From positions 1 through 23,566 of the forward strand of contig JAODBP010000215.1 in assembly GCA_025464025.1 (NCBI GenBank): 23,566 nt of DNA, written 5' to 3'. Under the pieces are notes generated by a model that had not been told where the DNA came from, did not search any database, and saw only the letters and a program-made list of their open reading frames with translations. Shown here in pieces: positions 15,669 to 22,989 of this stretch (position 1 is its first letter; every line of letters starts with the position of its first letter). The translations under genes and the position numbers were made by a program. Origin of the DNA: Actinomycetes bacterium (lineage in GTDB: Bacteria; Actinomycetota; Acidimicrobiia; Acidimicrobiales; CADCSY01).

Positions 15669-16328
15669 TCAGGGGCCGTAGGAGACGGCCGCGCCGCGGA
15701 GGATCACGTCGGCCCGCCGGGACAGCGCAGCCCGCAGCGCGGTCGGCGACTGGGTCGTGGCCGCCCAGCGCACGAGGGCGTCCATCGTCGCGGCCTGGAG
15801 CAGCGACGCCAGCTCGTCGACGTCGATGTCGGACGGCAGCTCGCCGCGGTCGCACGCGTAGCGCAGCACGGTGTCGAACGCCTCGCCGAAGCCGCGGGGC
15901 GTCTCGGGCAGGGTCCCGTTGTGCGTCAGCCGCGACCAGTGGCCGGTGACCCGGAGCACGGCGGCGCGCGGCGCCCGCGACACCCGCCGGGCCAGCGAGG
16001 TCATCAGCCGCTCGACGAGCTCGAAGGACGCCTCGCCCCGCTGGATGGCGAGCTCGACCTCCTCGATCATGATCTCGGCCGTGGCCCACGGCATCTCGAG
16101 GAGGATGTCCTCCTTGTGGGCGAAGTGGAAGTAGAAGGTGCCCTTGCTCACCCCGGCGGCGCGGGCGATCTCCTCGGCCGTCGTCTCCTCGAAGGCGGCC
16201 TCGAAGCCCCGCTCGTTCCACAGCTCGAGCGCGGTGCGGATCAGCTTGCGGCGGGTGTCCCGGGACCGGCGTTGCTGGAGCGCGGACCGCCGCGGGGCGG
16301 CGGGGGTGTCGGGCTGGGCGCGGGGCAT
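15669..16328 (-). CDS. TetR-family transcriptional regulator, second
   Basis: This 219-residue regulator has an N-terminal basic arm (RRSALQQRRSRDTRRK) followed by a helix-turn-helix around residues 50-70 (TAEEIARAAGVSKGTFYFHF) and a helical C-terminal domain. ATG 16328 begins 29 bases after the stop of the small acyl-CoA dehydrogenase gene, so it is probably cotranscribed with the dehydrogenases; a TACGAT 9 bases before the ATG could also give it its own promoter. A longer frame through the dehydrogenase gene is a shadow. Possible targets are its own operon or the SCO6745-family gene through the palindrome at 15597. It is not closely similar to the TetR protein at 7235 outside the HTH. Ligand unknown. 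Confidence 0.9.
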   Translation of the reverse strand: MPRAQPDTPAAPRRSALQQRRSRDTRRKLIRTALELWNERGFEAAFEETTAEEIARAAGVSKGTFYFHFAHKEDILLEMPWATAEIMIEEVELAIQRGEASFELVERLMTSLARRVSRAPRAAVLRVTGHWSRLTHNGTLPETPRGFGEAFDTVLRYACDRGELPSDIDVDELASLLQAATMDALVRWAATTQSPTALRAALSRRADVILRGAAVSYGP

Positions 16329-16357
16329 GGCCGGGGCATCGTAGGCCCCGGCCCGGC

Positions 16358-17323
16358 TCAGCTCGTCGTCGGGAACCGGACCGCGAGCCGGCGGCGCTGC
16401 GCCGTCGGCGAGCCGCACCACGACCGGTTGAGGGTGGCCCGCTTCAGGTAGACGTGCACGCCGCTCTCCCACGTGTAGCCGATGCCGCCGTGGAGCTGCA
16501 TGGCCGTGCCCACCACGTCGACGGCAGCCTGGCCGAGGAACGACTTGGCCCTCGCCGCGGCGATGCCGGCGTCGGGCGAGCCGATGGCCTCGACGGCGAG
16601 CGCCAGGAGCTCGCGGCCGATGGTGAGCTGCACGAGCATGTCGGCGCACTGGTGCTTCACCGACTGGAACGAGCCGATGGGCTGGTCGAACTGCTGGCGC
16701 ACCTTGGCGTAGGCGACGGTGGCGTCGAGCATGGCGTGGCCCAGCCCGAGGCTGTCGCAGGCCACCGCCACCGCGGCCCGGTCGAGCAGGGCCTGGGCAT
16801 CGATCGGCCAGCGCTCGGTGACGGCCGCCCCATCGGCCACGACGGTGGCGAAGTGGCGGGTGGCGTCGAGCACCGGCTCGGGCGTGATGGTCAGGGCGCC
16901 GGGCTCGACGGCGACGACGACGTCGTCGGCGACCAGCAGCAGCCGGTCGGCCTCGGCCGCGTCGGCCACGAACGTGGCCCGACCCGAGACCCGGCTGCCG
17001 TCGAGGTGGAACGCCGGCGTCACGGTGGCGTCGTCGCCGCTGGCCGACAGGGCGACGGCCAGGCGCACGTCCCCCGCGGCCACGCCGCCGAGGTCGCCAC
17101 CCGCGGCCACGCCCAGCGCGGTGCCGAAGAACGACGTCGACGCCGCCGCTCGACCCAGCTCCTCCAGGACGACCGCCACCTCGGCGAAGGTGGCACCGGA
17201 GCCGTGGAGCGCCTCGGGGACCTCCAGACCGAGCCAACCGGCGTCCGCCATGCGGGACCAGTCGGCCCCCTTCCCGAGGAGGTCGCGGGCCACGGCCCGC
17301 AGCTCGTCGTGGAACTCCTTCAT
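16358..17323 (-). CDS. Small acyl-CoA dehydrogenase subunit, lacks the catalytic glutamate
   Basis: This 321-residue acyl-CoA dehydrogenase homologue has the FAD-contacting KVRQQFDQPIGSFQSVKHQCADM (residues about 208-229) and the late LHGGIGYTWESGVHVYLKRA. The position of the helix-G catalytic base appears to be Ala183, and there is no YEGT glutamate near the C-terminus, so it is unlikely to be active alone. It pairs naturally with the 384-residue protein encoded just upstream, as in the alpha2beta2 enzymes of mycobacterial cholesterol side-chain degradation, where one subunit supplies the base and the partner completes the FAD site. ATG 17323 is used; an extension to 17389 reads through a 100-base leader and looks non-genuine. 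A 27-codon ORF overlaps this start. Confidence 0.9.
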   Translation of the reverse strand: MKEFHDELRAVARDLLGKGADWSRMADAGWLGLEVPEALHGSGATFAEVAVVLEELGRAAASTSFFGTALGVAAGGDLGGVAAGDVRLAVALSASGDDATVTPAFHLDGSRVSGRATFVADAAEADRLLLVADDVVVAVEPGALTITPEPVLDATRHFATVVADGAAVTERWPIDAQALLDRAAVAVACDSLGLGHAMLDATVAYAKVRQQFDQPIGSFQSVKHQCADMLVQLTIGRELLALAVEAIGSPDAGIAAARAKSFLGQAAVDVVGTAMQLHGGIGYTWESGVHVYLKRATLNRSWCGSPTAQRRRLAVRFPTTS

Positions 17324-17403
17324 CGGCTGGCGCCGATGAAAAGGGCGCCCGAACGCTGGCCATGACGCCTGCGGCCCGCGCGACGCCAACAGTCGACGCT
17401 CAT
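17320..17403 (-). CDS. Possible 27-residue leader peptide coupled to the small acyl-CoA dehydrogenase gene
   Basis: ATG 17403 opens a short frame reading MSVDCWRRAGRRRHGQ and so on to ALFIGASR. Its TGA overlaps the ATG of the next gene (ATGA), which would couple their translation. The peptide is arginine-rich with one cysteine. It sits in the only long gap of the acyl-CoA dehydrogenase operon. Just upstream is GAGCGAAGCGAGCTC, a motif I associate with scattered intergenic repeats in high-GC genomes. In GC-rich DNA short open frames are common, so this may be chance. Confidence 0.25.
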   Translation of the reverse strand: MSVDCWRRAGRRRHGQRSGALFIGASR

Positions 17404-17423
17404 GGTGAGCTCGCTTCGCTCCC

Positions 17424-18578
17424 TCATCGGGGGAGCCCCAGCCCGCGCTCGCCGATGATCGTGCGCTGGATCTCGCTCGACCCGCCGGGGATCGTCCACT
17501 CCCACGAGCTGATGAAGTCGAGCACCCAGGCCCCCGACTCCCACCCGCTGGAGATCGGCTTCTGGAGCACGGTCTGGCCGGCGAGGCCCACGACGTCGGC
17601 GCCGAAGCCGGTGAGCCGCTGGAGCAGCTCGGAGTAGTACAGCTTCACGATCGAGGCATCGGCCGGTCCGGCGGTGCCGGCCTCGACCCGCTCGACGTGG
17701 CTCCGGCACAGCGAGCGGAGGGCGGTCACCTCGATCTCGAAGCCGGCGAGGCGGTCGAGCACGACGGGGTCCCCCGTCGGCTCGCACAGCTCGACCAGCC
17801 AGCGGAAGCCGGCGTGGCCGAGCCGCTCGGCCAGCTCGAGCATCGTCATGCCCCGCTCGGCGCCGAGCGTCTCCTGGGCCACCTGCCAGCCGGCGTTCAC
17901 CGGGCCCACGAGGTTCGCCCCGGGGATGACCACGTCCTCGAGGAACATCTCGCAGAAGTGCGACTCCCCCGTGGCCTGTCGGATCGGACGCACGTCGATG
18001 CCGGGCGTGCGCATGTCCATCAGGAAGTAGGAGATGCCGCGGCGCTTGGGCGCGTCCGGATCGGTGCGGGCGAGGAGCAGGCACCAGTCGGCGTGGGCCG
18101 CGCCGCTGGCCCACACCTTCTGCCCGTTGACCACGTAGCCGCCGTCGACCGGCCGGGCGCTCGTCTTCAGGGCGGCCAGGTCGGAGCCGGCATCGGGCTC
18201 GGAGAACCCCTGGCACCAGATCTCGCCGTCGAGGATGGCGGGCAGGTGGCGCTGCCGCTGCTCGTCGGTGCCGGCGGCGAGCAGCGTCGACGCGGCGTGG
18301 TGGATCGACACGAACGCCAGCACCAGGCGCGGCGCGTCGTGGGCGGCGAGCTCCTGGTAGAGCACCACCTGCTCGGCCGCCGACAGGCCGCCGCCCCACT
18401 CGGCCGGCCAGTGGGGCACGGCGTACCCAGCGCCGCGGAGCGCTTGGAACCAGGCCTGCTGGAAGGCGACGAACTGGTCGTCGCCGACGCCGGTCTGCGC
18501 GGCGCGCCAGTCGGGCGGGACGTGGGCCCGGCACCAGTCGCGCACGGCGGCGCGGAAGGCGTCGAGGTCGGCGGTCAC
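17424..18578 (-). CDS. Large acyl-CoA dehydrogenase subunit with helix-G glutamate
   Basis: This 384-residue FAD-dependent acyl-CoA dehydrogenase has WCQGFSEPDAGSDLAALKT at residues 121-139 and NGQKVWASGA at 151-160. The catalytic base is most likely Glu241 in LGAERG, the helix-G position used by isovaleryl-CoA dehydrogenase and by ChsE4 of mycobacteria. The C-terminal YEGT site is replaced by IPGGSSEIQRTIIGE. GTG 18578 overlaps the upstream stop by four bases (GTGA). It sits between two small subunits; gene order and spacing suggest partnership with the 321-residue one, but coupling also ties it to the 310-residue one. Such enzymes act on steroid or branched side chains in known cases; here the substrate is unproven. 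Confidence 0.93.
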   Translation of the reverse strand: MTADLDAFRAAVRDWCRAHVPPDWRAAQTGVGDDQFVAFQQAWFQALRGAGYAVPHWPAEWGGGLSAAEQVVLYQELAAHDAPRLVLAFVSIHHAASTLLAAGTDEQRQRHLPAILDGEIWCQGFSEPDAGSDLAALKTSARPVDGGYVVNGQKVWASGAAHADWCLLLARTDPDAPKRRGISYFLMDMRTPGIDVRPIRQATGESHFCEMFLEDVVIPGANLVGPVNAGWQVAQETLGAERGMTMLELAERLGHAGFRWLVELCEPTGDPVVLDRLAGFEIEVTALRSLCRSHVERVEAGTAGPADASIVKLYYSELLQRLTGFGADVVGLAGQTVLQKPISSGWESGAWVLDFISSWEWTIPGGSSEIQRTIIGERGLGLPR

Positions 18579-19507
18579 GCGCTGAACAGCCCGGTGAGCC
18601 CGCGGCGGCCGACGTGGCGGGTGAGCTGGTCACGCGTGGCGGCCAGCCCGAGCGGAAGGCGGCGCAGGGGCTGGCTGGCCCGGGAGAGCCACGACAGCGT
18701 CGTCTCGTCGCAGAAGCCGATGGCGCCGTGGAGCTGGTGGCAGACGCGGAAGACGACGTCGGCCGCTTCGACGGCGGCCAGCCGCAGGGCCAGGGCGTCG
18801 TCGAGCGCCTCGGGCCGCTCGGCCTCGATGCTCCAGAGGGCGTACTTGGCCACCTCCTCCAGGCCGACGCGCTCGACCTCGGCATCCGTGAGCTGGAACT
18901 GCACGCCCTGGAACGTGGCCAGCTTCTGCCCGAACTGCTCGCGGTCGAGGACGTAGGCGCGGGTCAGCGCCATGGCCCGGTCGAGCATGCCGAGGAGCGT
19001 CCAGCACGGCAGCACCAGGCCGAGCACGACGTCGCCGGCACCGGCGTCGTCGACGGGCGTCAGGTCGAGGTCGGCGACGAAGGCCGACTTCCGCACCGGC
19101 GCCGACGACGGGCGAGCGGTGGCCCGGCTCCGCCGCCCGTCGAGGTCGACGGCCGCCCACCGGAGGTCGAGGTGGGCCACGGCGCCGGCCGGGCCGACGT
19201 CGGCCACGACCACCAGCCCGTCGACGTCGAGGTCGGCCGGGCGGGCCAGGCGCTCGGCGACCGGGTGGGGAGCGGCCCACCAGCCGGCGGCGCGACACAG
19301 GGCGGCGGCCGCCTCCAGCTCGTCGGCGCTGCCGCGTGGATCGAGGTCCCACGCGCCGAGCCCGGCGAGCACGGGCGCCACCAGCGCGCCCCGGCCATCG
19401 GGGTCGGCCTCGGCCCGCTCGACCAGCCGGTCGCCGCCGGCCGCCTCGAGGGCGCGCGAGGCGGTGCCGCCGTACTCGAGGGCCTCGTCGCTCAGGTCGA
19501 GCTTCAC
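18575..19507 (-). CDS. Small acyl-CoA dehydrogenase subunit, degenerate
   Basis: This 310-residue acyl-CoA dehydrogenase homologue keeps the FAD-contact segment LDREQFGQKLATFQGVQFQL (residues about 187-206) and CHQLHGAIGFCDETTLSW (256-273). The N-terminal half is reduced and rich in alanine and aspartate. The helix-G base position aligns with Gly163 and no C-terminal YEGT is present, so it should need a partner. GTG 19507 follows the stop of the 378-residue large subunit by seven bases, and its own stop overlaps the next large subunit's GTG. The best reading is a beta subunit of a heteromeric dehydrogenase with the upstream protein. Start choice is supported only by spacing. Confidence 0.88.
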   Translation of the reverse strand: MKLDLSDEALEYGGTASRALEAAGGDRLVERAEADPDGRGALVAPVLAGLGAWDLDPRGSADELEAAAALCRAAGWWAAPHPVAERLARPADLDVDGLVVVADVGPAGAVAHLDLRWAAVDLDGRRSRATARPSSAPVRKSAFVADLDLTPVDDAGAGDVVLGLVLPCWTLLGMLDRAMALTRAYVLDREQFGQKLATFQGVQFQLTDAEVERVGLEEVAKYALWSIEAERPEALDDALALRLAAVEAADVVFRVCHQLHGAIGFCDETTLSWLSRASQPLRRLPLGLAATRDQLTRHVGRRGLTGLFSA

Positions 19508-19514
19508 GAGCCGC

Positions 19515-20651
19515 TCATGACACGGCCAGCAGGGTCCGGGCCAGCAGGATCCGCTGCACCTCGATGCTGCCGGAGGCGACCGTGGCCGACACCGAGTAGC
19601 GCCAGTGGTCCTCGACGGCGCGCCGGAACCGCGACTCGGGGTCGGAGAGGCCGACCACGTCCATCAGCACCTCGGCGCTCTCCTGGTCGAGCCGGGTCAC
19701 GGCGATCCGGTAGGCGGCGCTGTCGGCCGGTGTGACCCGGCCCTGGTCCTGCAACGACACGATGCGGTAGGCCAGCAGCCGAGCCCGTCGGCAGTGCACG
19801 AGCATCCGGGCCCAGCGGGCGCGCAGCTCGTCGGGCAGGTCGTCCCACCGGTCGCCCAGCGCGTCGGGGGCCCACTGGAGGAGGCGCTCGCAGCGGGCGT
19901 AGCGGGCGATGCCGACCCGCTCGAACGACAGGACCTCCTGCACGACCTTCCACCCGTCGTCGACCGGGCCGAGCACGTCGGCATCGGTCACCCACACATC
20001 GTCGAGGAAGACCTCGTTGAGGTGGTGGGGGCCGAGCATGGTGGCGATCGGTCGCACCTCGATGCCCGGCGCGTCCATGGGGACGAGGAAGATCGTGAGG
20101 CCCTGCTGCTTCCGCTCGCCCTTCGACGTGCGGGCCAGGAGGAAGCACCACTGGGCCATGGTGGCGTACGAGGTCCAGATCTTCTGACCCGACACCCGCC
20201 AGCCGTCGCCGTCGCGCCGAGCCGCGGTCTGGAGCGAGGCCAGGTCGGACCCGGCGTTCGGCTCGCTGAAGCCCTGGCACCAGATGACCTCGCCCCGGGC
20301 GATCGGCGGCAGGTGCTGAGCCTGCTGCTCGGGCGTGCCGTGCCGCATGATCGTCGGCCCGACCCAGTTCACCCCCATGTACTGCGCGCCCCGCGGCTCG
20401 TGGTGGGCCCACATCTCCTCGCGGACGGCGGTCTGCTCCCAGGGCGAGGCACCCCGACCGCCGAACGCCTCGGGCCAGGCCATGCAGAGCAGGCCCTGCT
20501 CGGCCAGCAGCCGGCAGAACGCCTGGGCGACCTCGAGGTCGGCGGGATCGTCGGTGAAGGCGCCGAGGTAGTCGGCCGGGAGGTGCTCGCCGACCAGCCC
20601 GCGGAGCTGGCGCCGGAGCGCGGCCACCCCGTCGCCCATGTCGTGGTCCAT
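19515..20651 (-). CDS. Large acyl-CoA dehydrogenase subunit with helix-G glutamate, first gene of the operon
   Basis: This 378-residue FAD-dependent acyl-CoA dehydrogenase has WCQGFSEPNAGSDLASLQT (residues 124-142) and SGQKIWTSYATMAQWCF (154-170). The likely base is Glu244 in LSFERVG, close in position to Glu247 of mycobacterial ChsE4; the C-terminal site reads VASGSIEVQRILLA with no YEGT. ATG 20651 is preceded by TAGCGT and exactly seven bases, suggesting a leaderless message, although ATG 20639 is also possible. It heads the six-gene minus-strand unit and diverges from the GntR regulator, with the palindrome ATCCTTGCAAGGAT between them, so repression by that regulator is likely. Confidence 0.93.
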   Translation of the reverse strand: MDHDMGDGVAALRRQLRGLVGEHLPADYLGAFTDDPADLEVAQAFCRLLAEQGLLCMAWPEAFGGRGASPWEQTAVREEMWAHHEPRGAQYMGVNWVGPTIMRHGTPEQQAQHLPPIARGEVIWCQGFSEPNAGSDLASLQTAARRDGDGWRVSGQKIWTSYATMAQWCFLLARTSKGERKQQGLTIFLVPMDAPGIEVRPIATMLGPHHLNEVFLDDVWVTDADVLGPVDDGWKVVQEVLSFERVGIARYARCERLLQWAPDALGDRWDDLPDELRARWARMLVHCRRARLLAYRIVSLQDQGRVTPADSAAYRIAVTRLDQESAEVLMDVVGLSDPESRFRRAVEDHWRYSVSATVASGSIEVQRILLARTLLAVS

Positions 20652-20658
20652 CGGGCGA

Positions 20659-20664
20659 ACGCTA
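20659..20664 (-). promoter_or_regulatory. -10 box of a leaderless promoter for the acyl-CoA dehydrogenase operon
   Basis: TAGCGT on the minus strand (20664-20659) fits TAnnnT and is seven bases from ATG 20651. The upstream spacer is covered by the palindrome at 20670. No good -35 box is seen at standard distance. Confidence 0.5.
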
Positions 20665-20669
20665 CCCGA

Positions 20670-20683
20670 ATCCTTGCAAGGAT
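20670..20683. promoter_or_regulatory. Perfect 14-bp palindrome, candidate GntR/FadR operator
   Basis: ATCCTTGCAAGGAT is its own reverse complement. It lies in the 56-base gap between the divergent acyl-CoA dehydrogenase operon and the GntR gene. Twelve of its 14 bases recur at 21521, before the aldehyde dehydrogenase. It overlaps the promoter elements on both sides. Confidence 0.75.
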
Positions 20684-20701
20684 GGGACGGCTTGGTAGGG
20701 T
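20674..20701 (+). promoter_or_regulatory. Leaderless promoter of the GntR gene
   Basis: TTGCAA (20674-20679), a 16-base spacer and TAGGGT (20696-20701) are followed by six bases and ATG 20708. The -35 box is the centre of the palindrome at 20670, which predicts autorepression. Confidence 0.5.
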
Positions 20702-20707
20702 CGCCCG

Positions 20708-21487
20708 ATGGCCTCCCGCGTCCACCGGCGCATCGCCGAGACCGTGGCCGCCGACCTCCGCCGCCGCATCCTGAGCAGCAGCGACGGCTACCGGCTCCCG
20801 ACCCAGGACCAGCTCGTCGAGGAGTTCGGCGTCAGCTTCCCGTCCATGCGGGAGGCCATCCGGATCCTGGAGACCGAAGGCCTGGTCACCGTGCGCCGGG
20901 GCCGGGTCGGCGGGCTCGAGGTCCACCAGCCCGACGAGTCGTCGGCCGCCTACCACCTCGGCCTCGTCCTCCAGGGTGGCAAGGTCACGCTGCGCGACCT
21001 GGCCGCCGGGCTCCAGATGCTCGAGCCGCTGTGCGCCGCCGAGTGCGCCCGTCGCTCCGACCGGGCCGAGGTCGTCGTGCCGGTCCTCCGCGCCAACATC
21101 GATGCCGCCGCCGCCGTGGTCGGCGACGGCATGGCGTTCACCCACGTGTCCCGCGAGTTCCACGAGCTCGTCGTCGGCTTCACGCCGAACGCCACCGTCG
21201 GCCACGTCGTGCGGAGCCTCGTCGCCCTGTGGTCGACGCAGGAGGAGACGTGGGCCGAGCTGCTCACCAGCCGCGGGGAGTACCCGTCGGAGAACGAGGC
21301 CGAGGAGGTCGTGCGCACCCATCGCCGGCTGCTCGAGGAGATCGAGGCCGGCCGGGCGTCGGAGGCCGAGCGGGTGGCCCGGGCTCACCTGGCCGCGACC
21401 CAGGCCGTGATCCTCGCCCACTACGAGGACGGGGTCGTCGACGCCGCCTTCGCCCGAGGCCGAAGGCCCACCTCCGGCCACCTCTAG
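20708..21487 (+). CDS. GntR-family transcriptional regulator, FadR subfamily
   Basis: This 259-residue regulator has an N-terminal winged helix-turn-helix (about residues 10-75; YRLPTQDQLVEEFGVSFPSMREAIR, then a wing in LVTVRRGRVGGLEV) and a helical FCD ligand domain (about 95-240). Histidines in SREFHELVV, RTHRRLLEEI and RAHLAATQ are at the positions that usually bind metal in FCD domains. No ribosome site is present before ATG 20708, but a -10 box six bases upstream suggests leaderless translation. It is divergent from the acyl-CoA dehydrogenase operon and 71 bases before the aldehyde dehydrogenase; ATCCTTGCAAG occurs in both gaps. The probable effector is an acid or CoA ester of this pathway. 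Confidence 0.93.
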   Translation: MASRVHRRIAETVAADLRRRILSSSDGYRLPTQDQLVEEFGVSFPSMREAIRILETEGLVTVRRGRVGGLEVHQPDESSAAYHLGLVLQGGKVTLRDLAAGLQMLEPLCAAECARRSDRAEVVVPVLRANIDAAAAVVGDGMAFTHVSREFHELVVGFTPNATVGHVVRSLVALWSTQEETWAELLTSRGEYPSENEAEEVVRTHRRLLEEIEAGRASEAERVARAHLAATQAVILAHYEDGVVDAAFARGRRPTSGHL

Positions 21488-21519
21488 GGGGCGCCTGCGG
21501 CGATGCTGGCACCGGGCGC

Positions 21520-21534
21520 TATCCTTGCAAGCTT
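21520..21534 (+). promoter_or_regulatory. -10 box and second GntR operator before the aldehyde dehydrogenase
   Basis: TATCCT (21520-21525) is a good -10 box. It overlaps ATCCTTGCAAGCTT (21521-21534), which matches the perfect palindrome at 20670 at 12 of 14 bases and keeps the CTTGCAAG core. No clear -35 box. The transcript would start near 21532, with GGAAGG as ribosome site before ATG 21559. Confidence 0.65.
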
Positions 21535-21558
21535 TCACCGCCAGTCGGAAGGCAGCCC

Positions 21559-22935
21559 ATGGCGATCCAGAGCACCAACCCGGCGACCGGCGAGGTCCTC
21601 CGGACGTTCGACGCCCTGACCGAGGCCGAGCTCGAGGCCCGGCTGGCCCGGGCCGCGGCCACGGCCGCCACCTACCGCCGCACGACGTTCGAGCAGCGGG
21701 CCGGGTGGCTGCGGGCGGCGGCCGACCTGCTCGACGCCGAGCGGGCCGACATCGCCCGGACCATGACCGCGGAGATGGGCAAGACGCTGCGCTCGGCCGA
21801 GGCCGAGGCGGCCAAGTGCGCCACCGGGATGCGGTTCTACGCCGACCACGCACCCGACCTGCTGGCCGACGAGCCCCTCGACGACCCGGGCGCGGTCGGT
21901 GCCCGTCGGGCCTACGCCCGGTACCAGCCGCTCGGCGTCGTGCTGGCCGTCATGCCGTGGAACTTCCCGCTCTGGCAGGTCGTCCGCTTCGCCGCCCCCG
22001 CGCTCATGGCCGGCAACGTGGGCCTGCTGAAGCACGCCTCGAACGTCCCGCAGTGCGCCCTCTACCTCGAGGACCTGCACCGCCGGGCCGGCTTCCCCGA
22101 AGGCTGCTTCCAGACGCTGCTCATCGGGTCGGGCACGGTCGAGCGGGTCCTGCGCGACCCGAGGGTGGCGGCGGCGACGGTCACCGGCAGCGAGGCCGCC
22201 GGCCAGTCGGTGGCCGCCATCGCCGGCGACGAGGTCATGAAGACGGTGCTCGAGCTCGGCGGCAGCGACGCCTTCGTGGTGATGCCGTCGGCCGACCTCG
22301 ACCGAGCCGCCGAGGTGGCCGTCACCGCCCGGGTCCAGAACAACGGCCAGTCGTGCATCGCGGCCAAGCGGTTCATCGTCCACGACGCGGTCTACGACGA
22401 CTTCGCCCGGCGCTTCGTCGACCGGATGCAGGCGCTGCAGGTCGGCGACCCGCTCGACGCGGCCACCGACGTCGGCCCGCTCGCCACCGAGCAGGGCCGC
22501 ACCGACATCGAGGAGCTGGTGGCCGATGCCGTCGGTCATGGCGCCACCGTCCTCTGCGGCGGCACGCCGGTCGACGGGCCCGGCTGGTTCTACCCGCCGA
22601 CGATCGTCGCCGGCGTCACGCCCGAGATGCGCATGCACGGGGAGGAGACGTTCGGCCCCGTCGCCACCCTCTACCGGGTCCCCGACATCGACGCCGCCAT
22701 CGAGGTGGCCAACGGCACCACGTTCGGGCTGGGCTCGAACGCCTGGACGACCGACCCGGCCGAGGAAGAGCGCTTCACCGCCGACCTCGAGGCCGGCGCC
22801 GTGTTCGTCAACGGCATGGTGACGTCGTACCCCGAGCTGCCGTTCGGCGGCATCAAGCGATCGGGCTACGGGCGGGAGCTCAGCGCCGCGGGCATCCGCG
22901 AGTTCTGCAACATGAAGACCGTCTGGGTCGCCTGA
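21559..22935 (+). CDS. gabD1: Aldehyde dehydrogenase of the succinate-semialdehyde (GabD1) type
   Basis: This 458-residue aldehyde dehydrogenase lacks the longer N-terminus of most relatives, as in mycobacterial GabD1. Catalytic residues are Asn135 in MPWNFPLWQ, Glu232 in LELGGSDAF and Cys266 in NNGQSCIAAKRF; the segment GLLKHASNVPQCALYLED is typical of this subgroup. GGAAGG about 7 bases before ATG 21559 supports the start. It would oxidise succinate semialdehyde or a related short aldehyde to feed the TCA cycle. The preceding operator copy suggests control by the GntR protein, so the natural substrate may be a pathway aldehyde rather than succinate semialdehyde. The symbol is by similarity of motifs only. 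Confidence 0.88.
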   Translation: MAIQSTNPATGEVLRTFDALTEAELEARLARAAATAATYRRTTFEQRAGWLRAAADLLDAERADIARTMTAEMGKTLRSAEAEAAKCATGMRFYADHAPDLLADEPLDDPGAVGARRAYARYQPLGVVLAVMPWNFPLWQVVRFAAPALMAGNVGLLKHASNVPQCALYLEDLHRRAGFPEGCFQTLLIGSGTVERVLRDPRVAAATVTGSEAAGQSVAAIAGDEVMKTVLELGGSDAFVVMPSADLDRAAEVAVTARVQNNGQSCIAAKRFIVHDAVYDDFARRFVDRMQALQVGDPLDAATDVGPLATEQGRTDIEELVADAVGHGATVLCGGTPVDGPGWFYPPTIVAGVTPEMRMHGEETFGPVATLYRVPDIDAAIEVANGTTFGLGSNAWTTDPAEEERFTADLEAGAVFVNGMVTSYPELPFGGIKRSGYGRELSAAGIREFCNMKTVWVA

Positions 22936-22951
22936 CACGATGGACCGCCAC

Positions 22952-22967
22952 CTGACGCCACCGTCAG
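22952..22967. promoter_or_regulatory. Inverted repeat before the LLM oxidoreductase gene
   Basis: The perfect arms CTGACG and CGTCAG flank CCAC. It has the TGAC-N6-GTCA outline of the TetR sites but a different centre. It could be an operator overlapping the -35 region of the next gene, or a short terminator hairpin for the aldehyde dehydrogenase 17 bases upstream. Confidence 0.4.
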
Positions 22968-22976
22968 AAGGGCTGG

Positions 22977-22982
22977 TACCGT
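22977..22982 (+). promoter_or_regulatory. -10 box of a leaderless promoter for the LLM oxidoreductase
   Basis: TACCGT is followed by seven bases and GTG 22990, the same geometry as at 11847 and 20651. CTGACG at 22952, 19 bases away, is a possible but widely spaced -35 box. Confidence 0.5.
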
Positions 22983-22989
22983 CCGCGAC

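Noticed and set aside
15818..15831. A 14-mer identical to the reverse complement of the operator copy at 7203
   Set aside because: It lies inside the second TetR gene and encodes Ser-Asp-Ile-Asp-Val-Asp with the preferred codons, so the match is probably codon-driven. It also warns that the 7203 site is the weakest of the three.
15669..17363. A 564-codon frame joining the second TetR regulator to upstream sequence
   Set aside because: The upstream part is an out-of-frame shadow of the small acyl-CoA dehydrogenase. The regulator starts at 16328.
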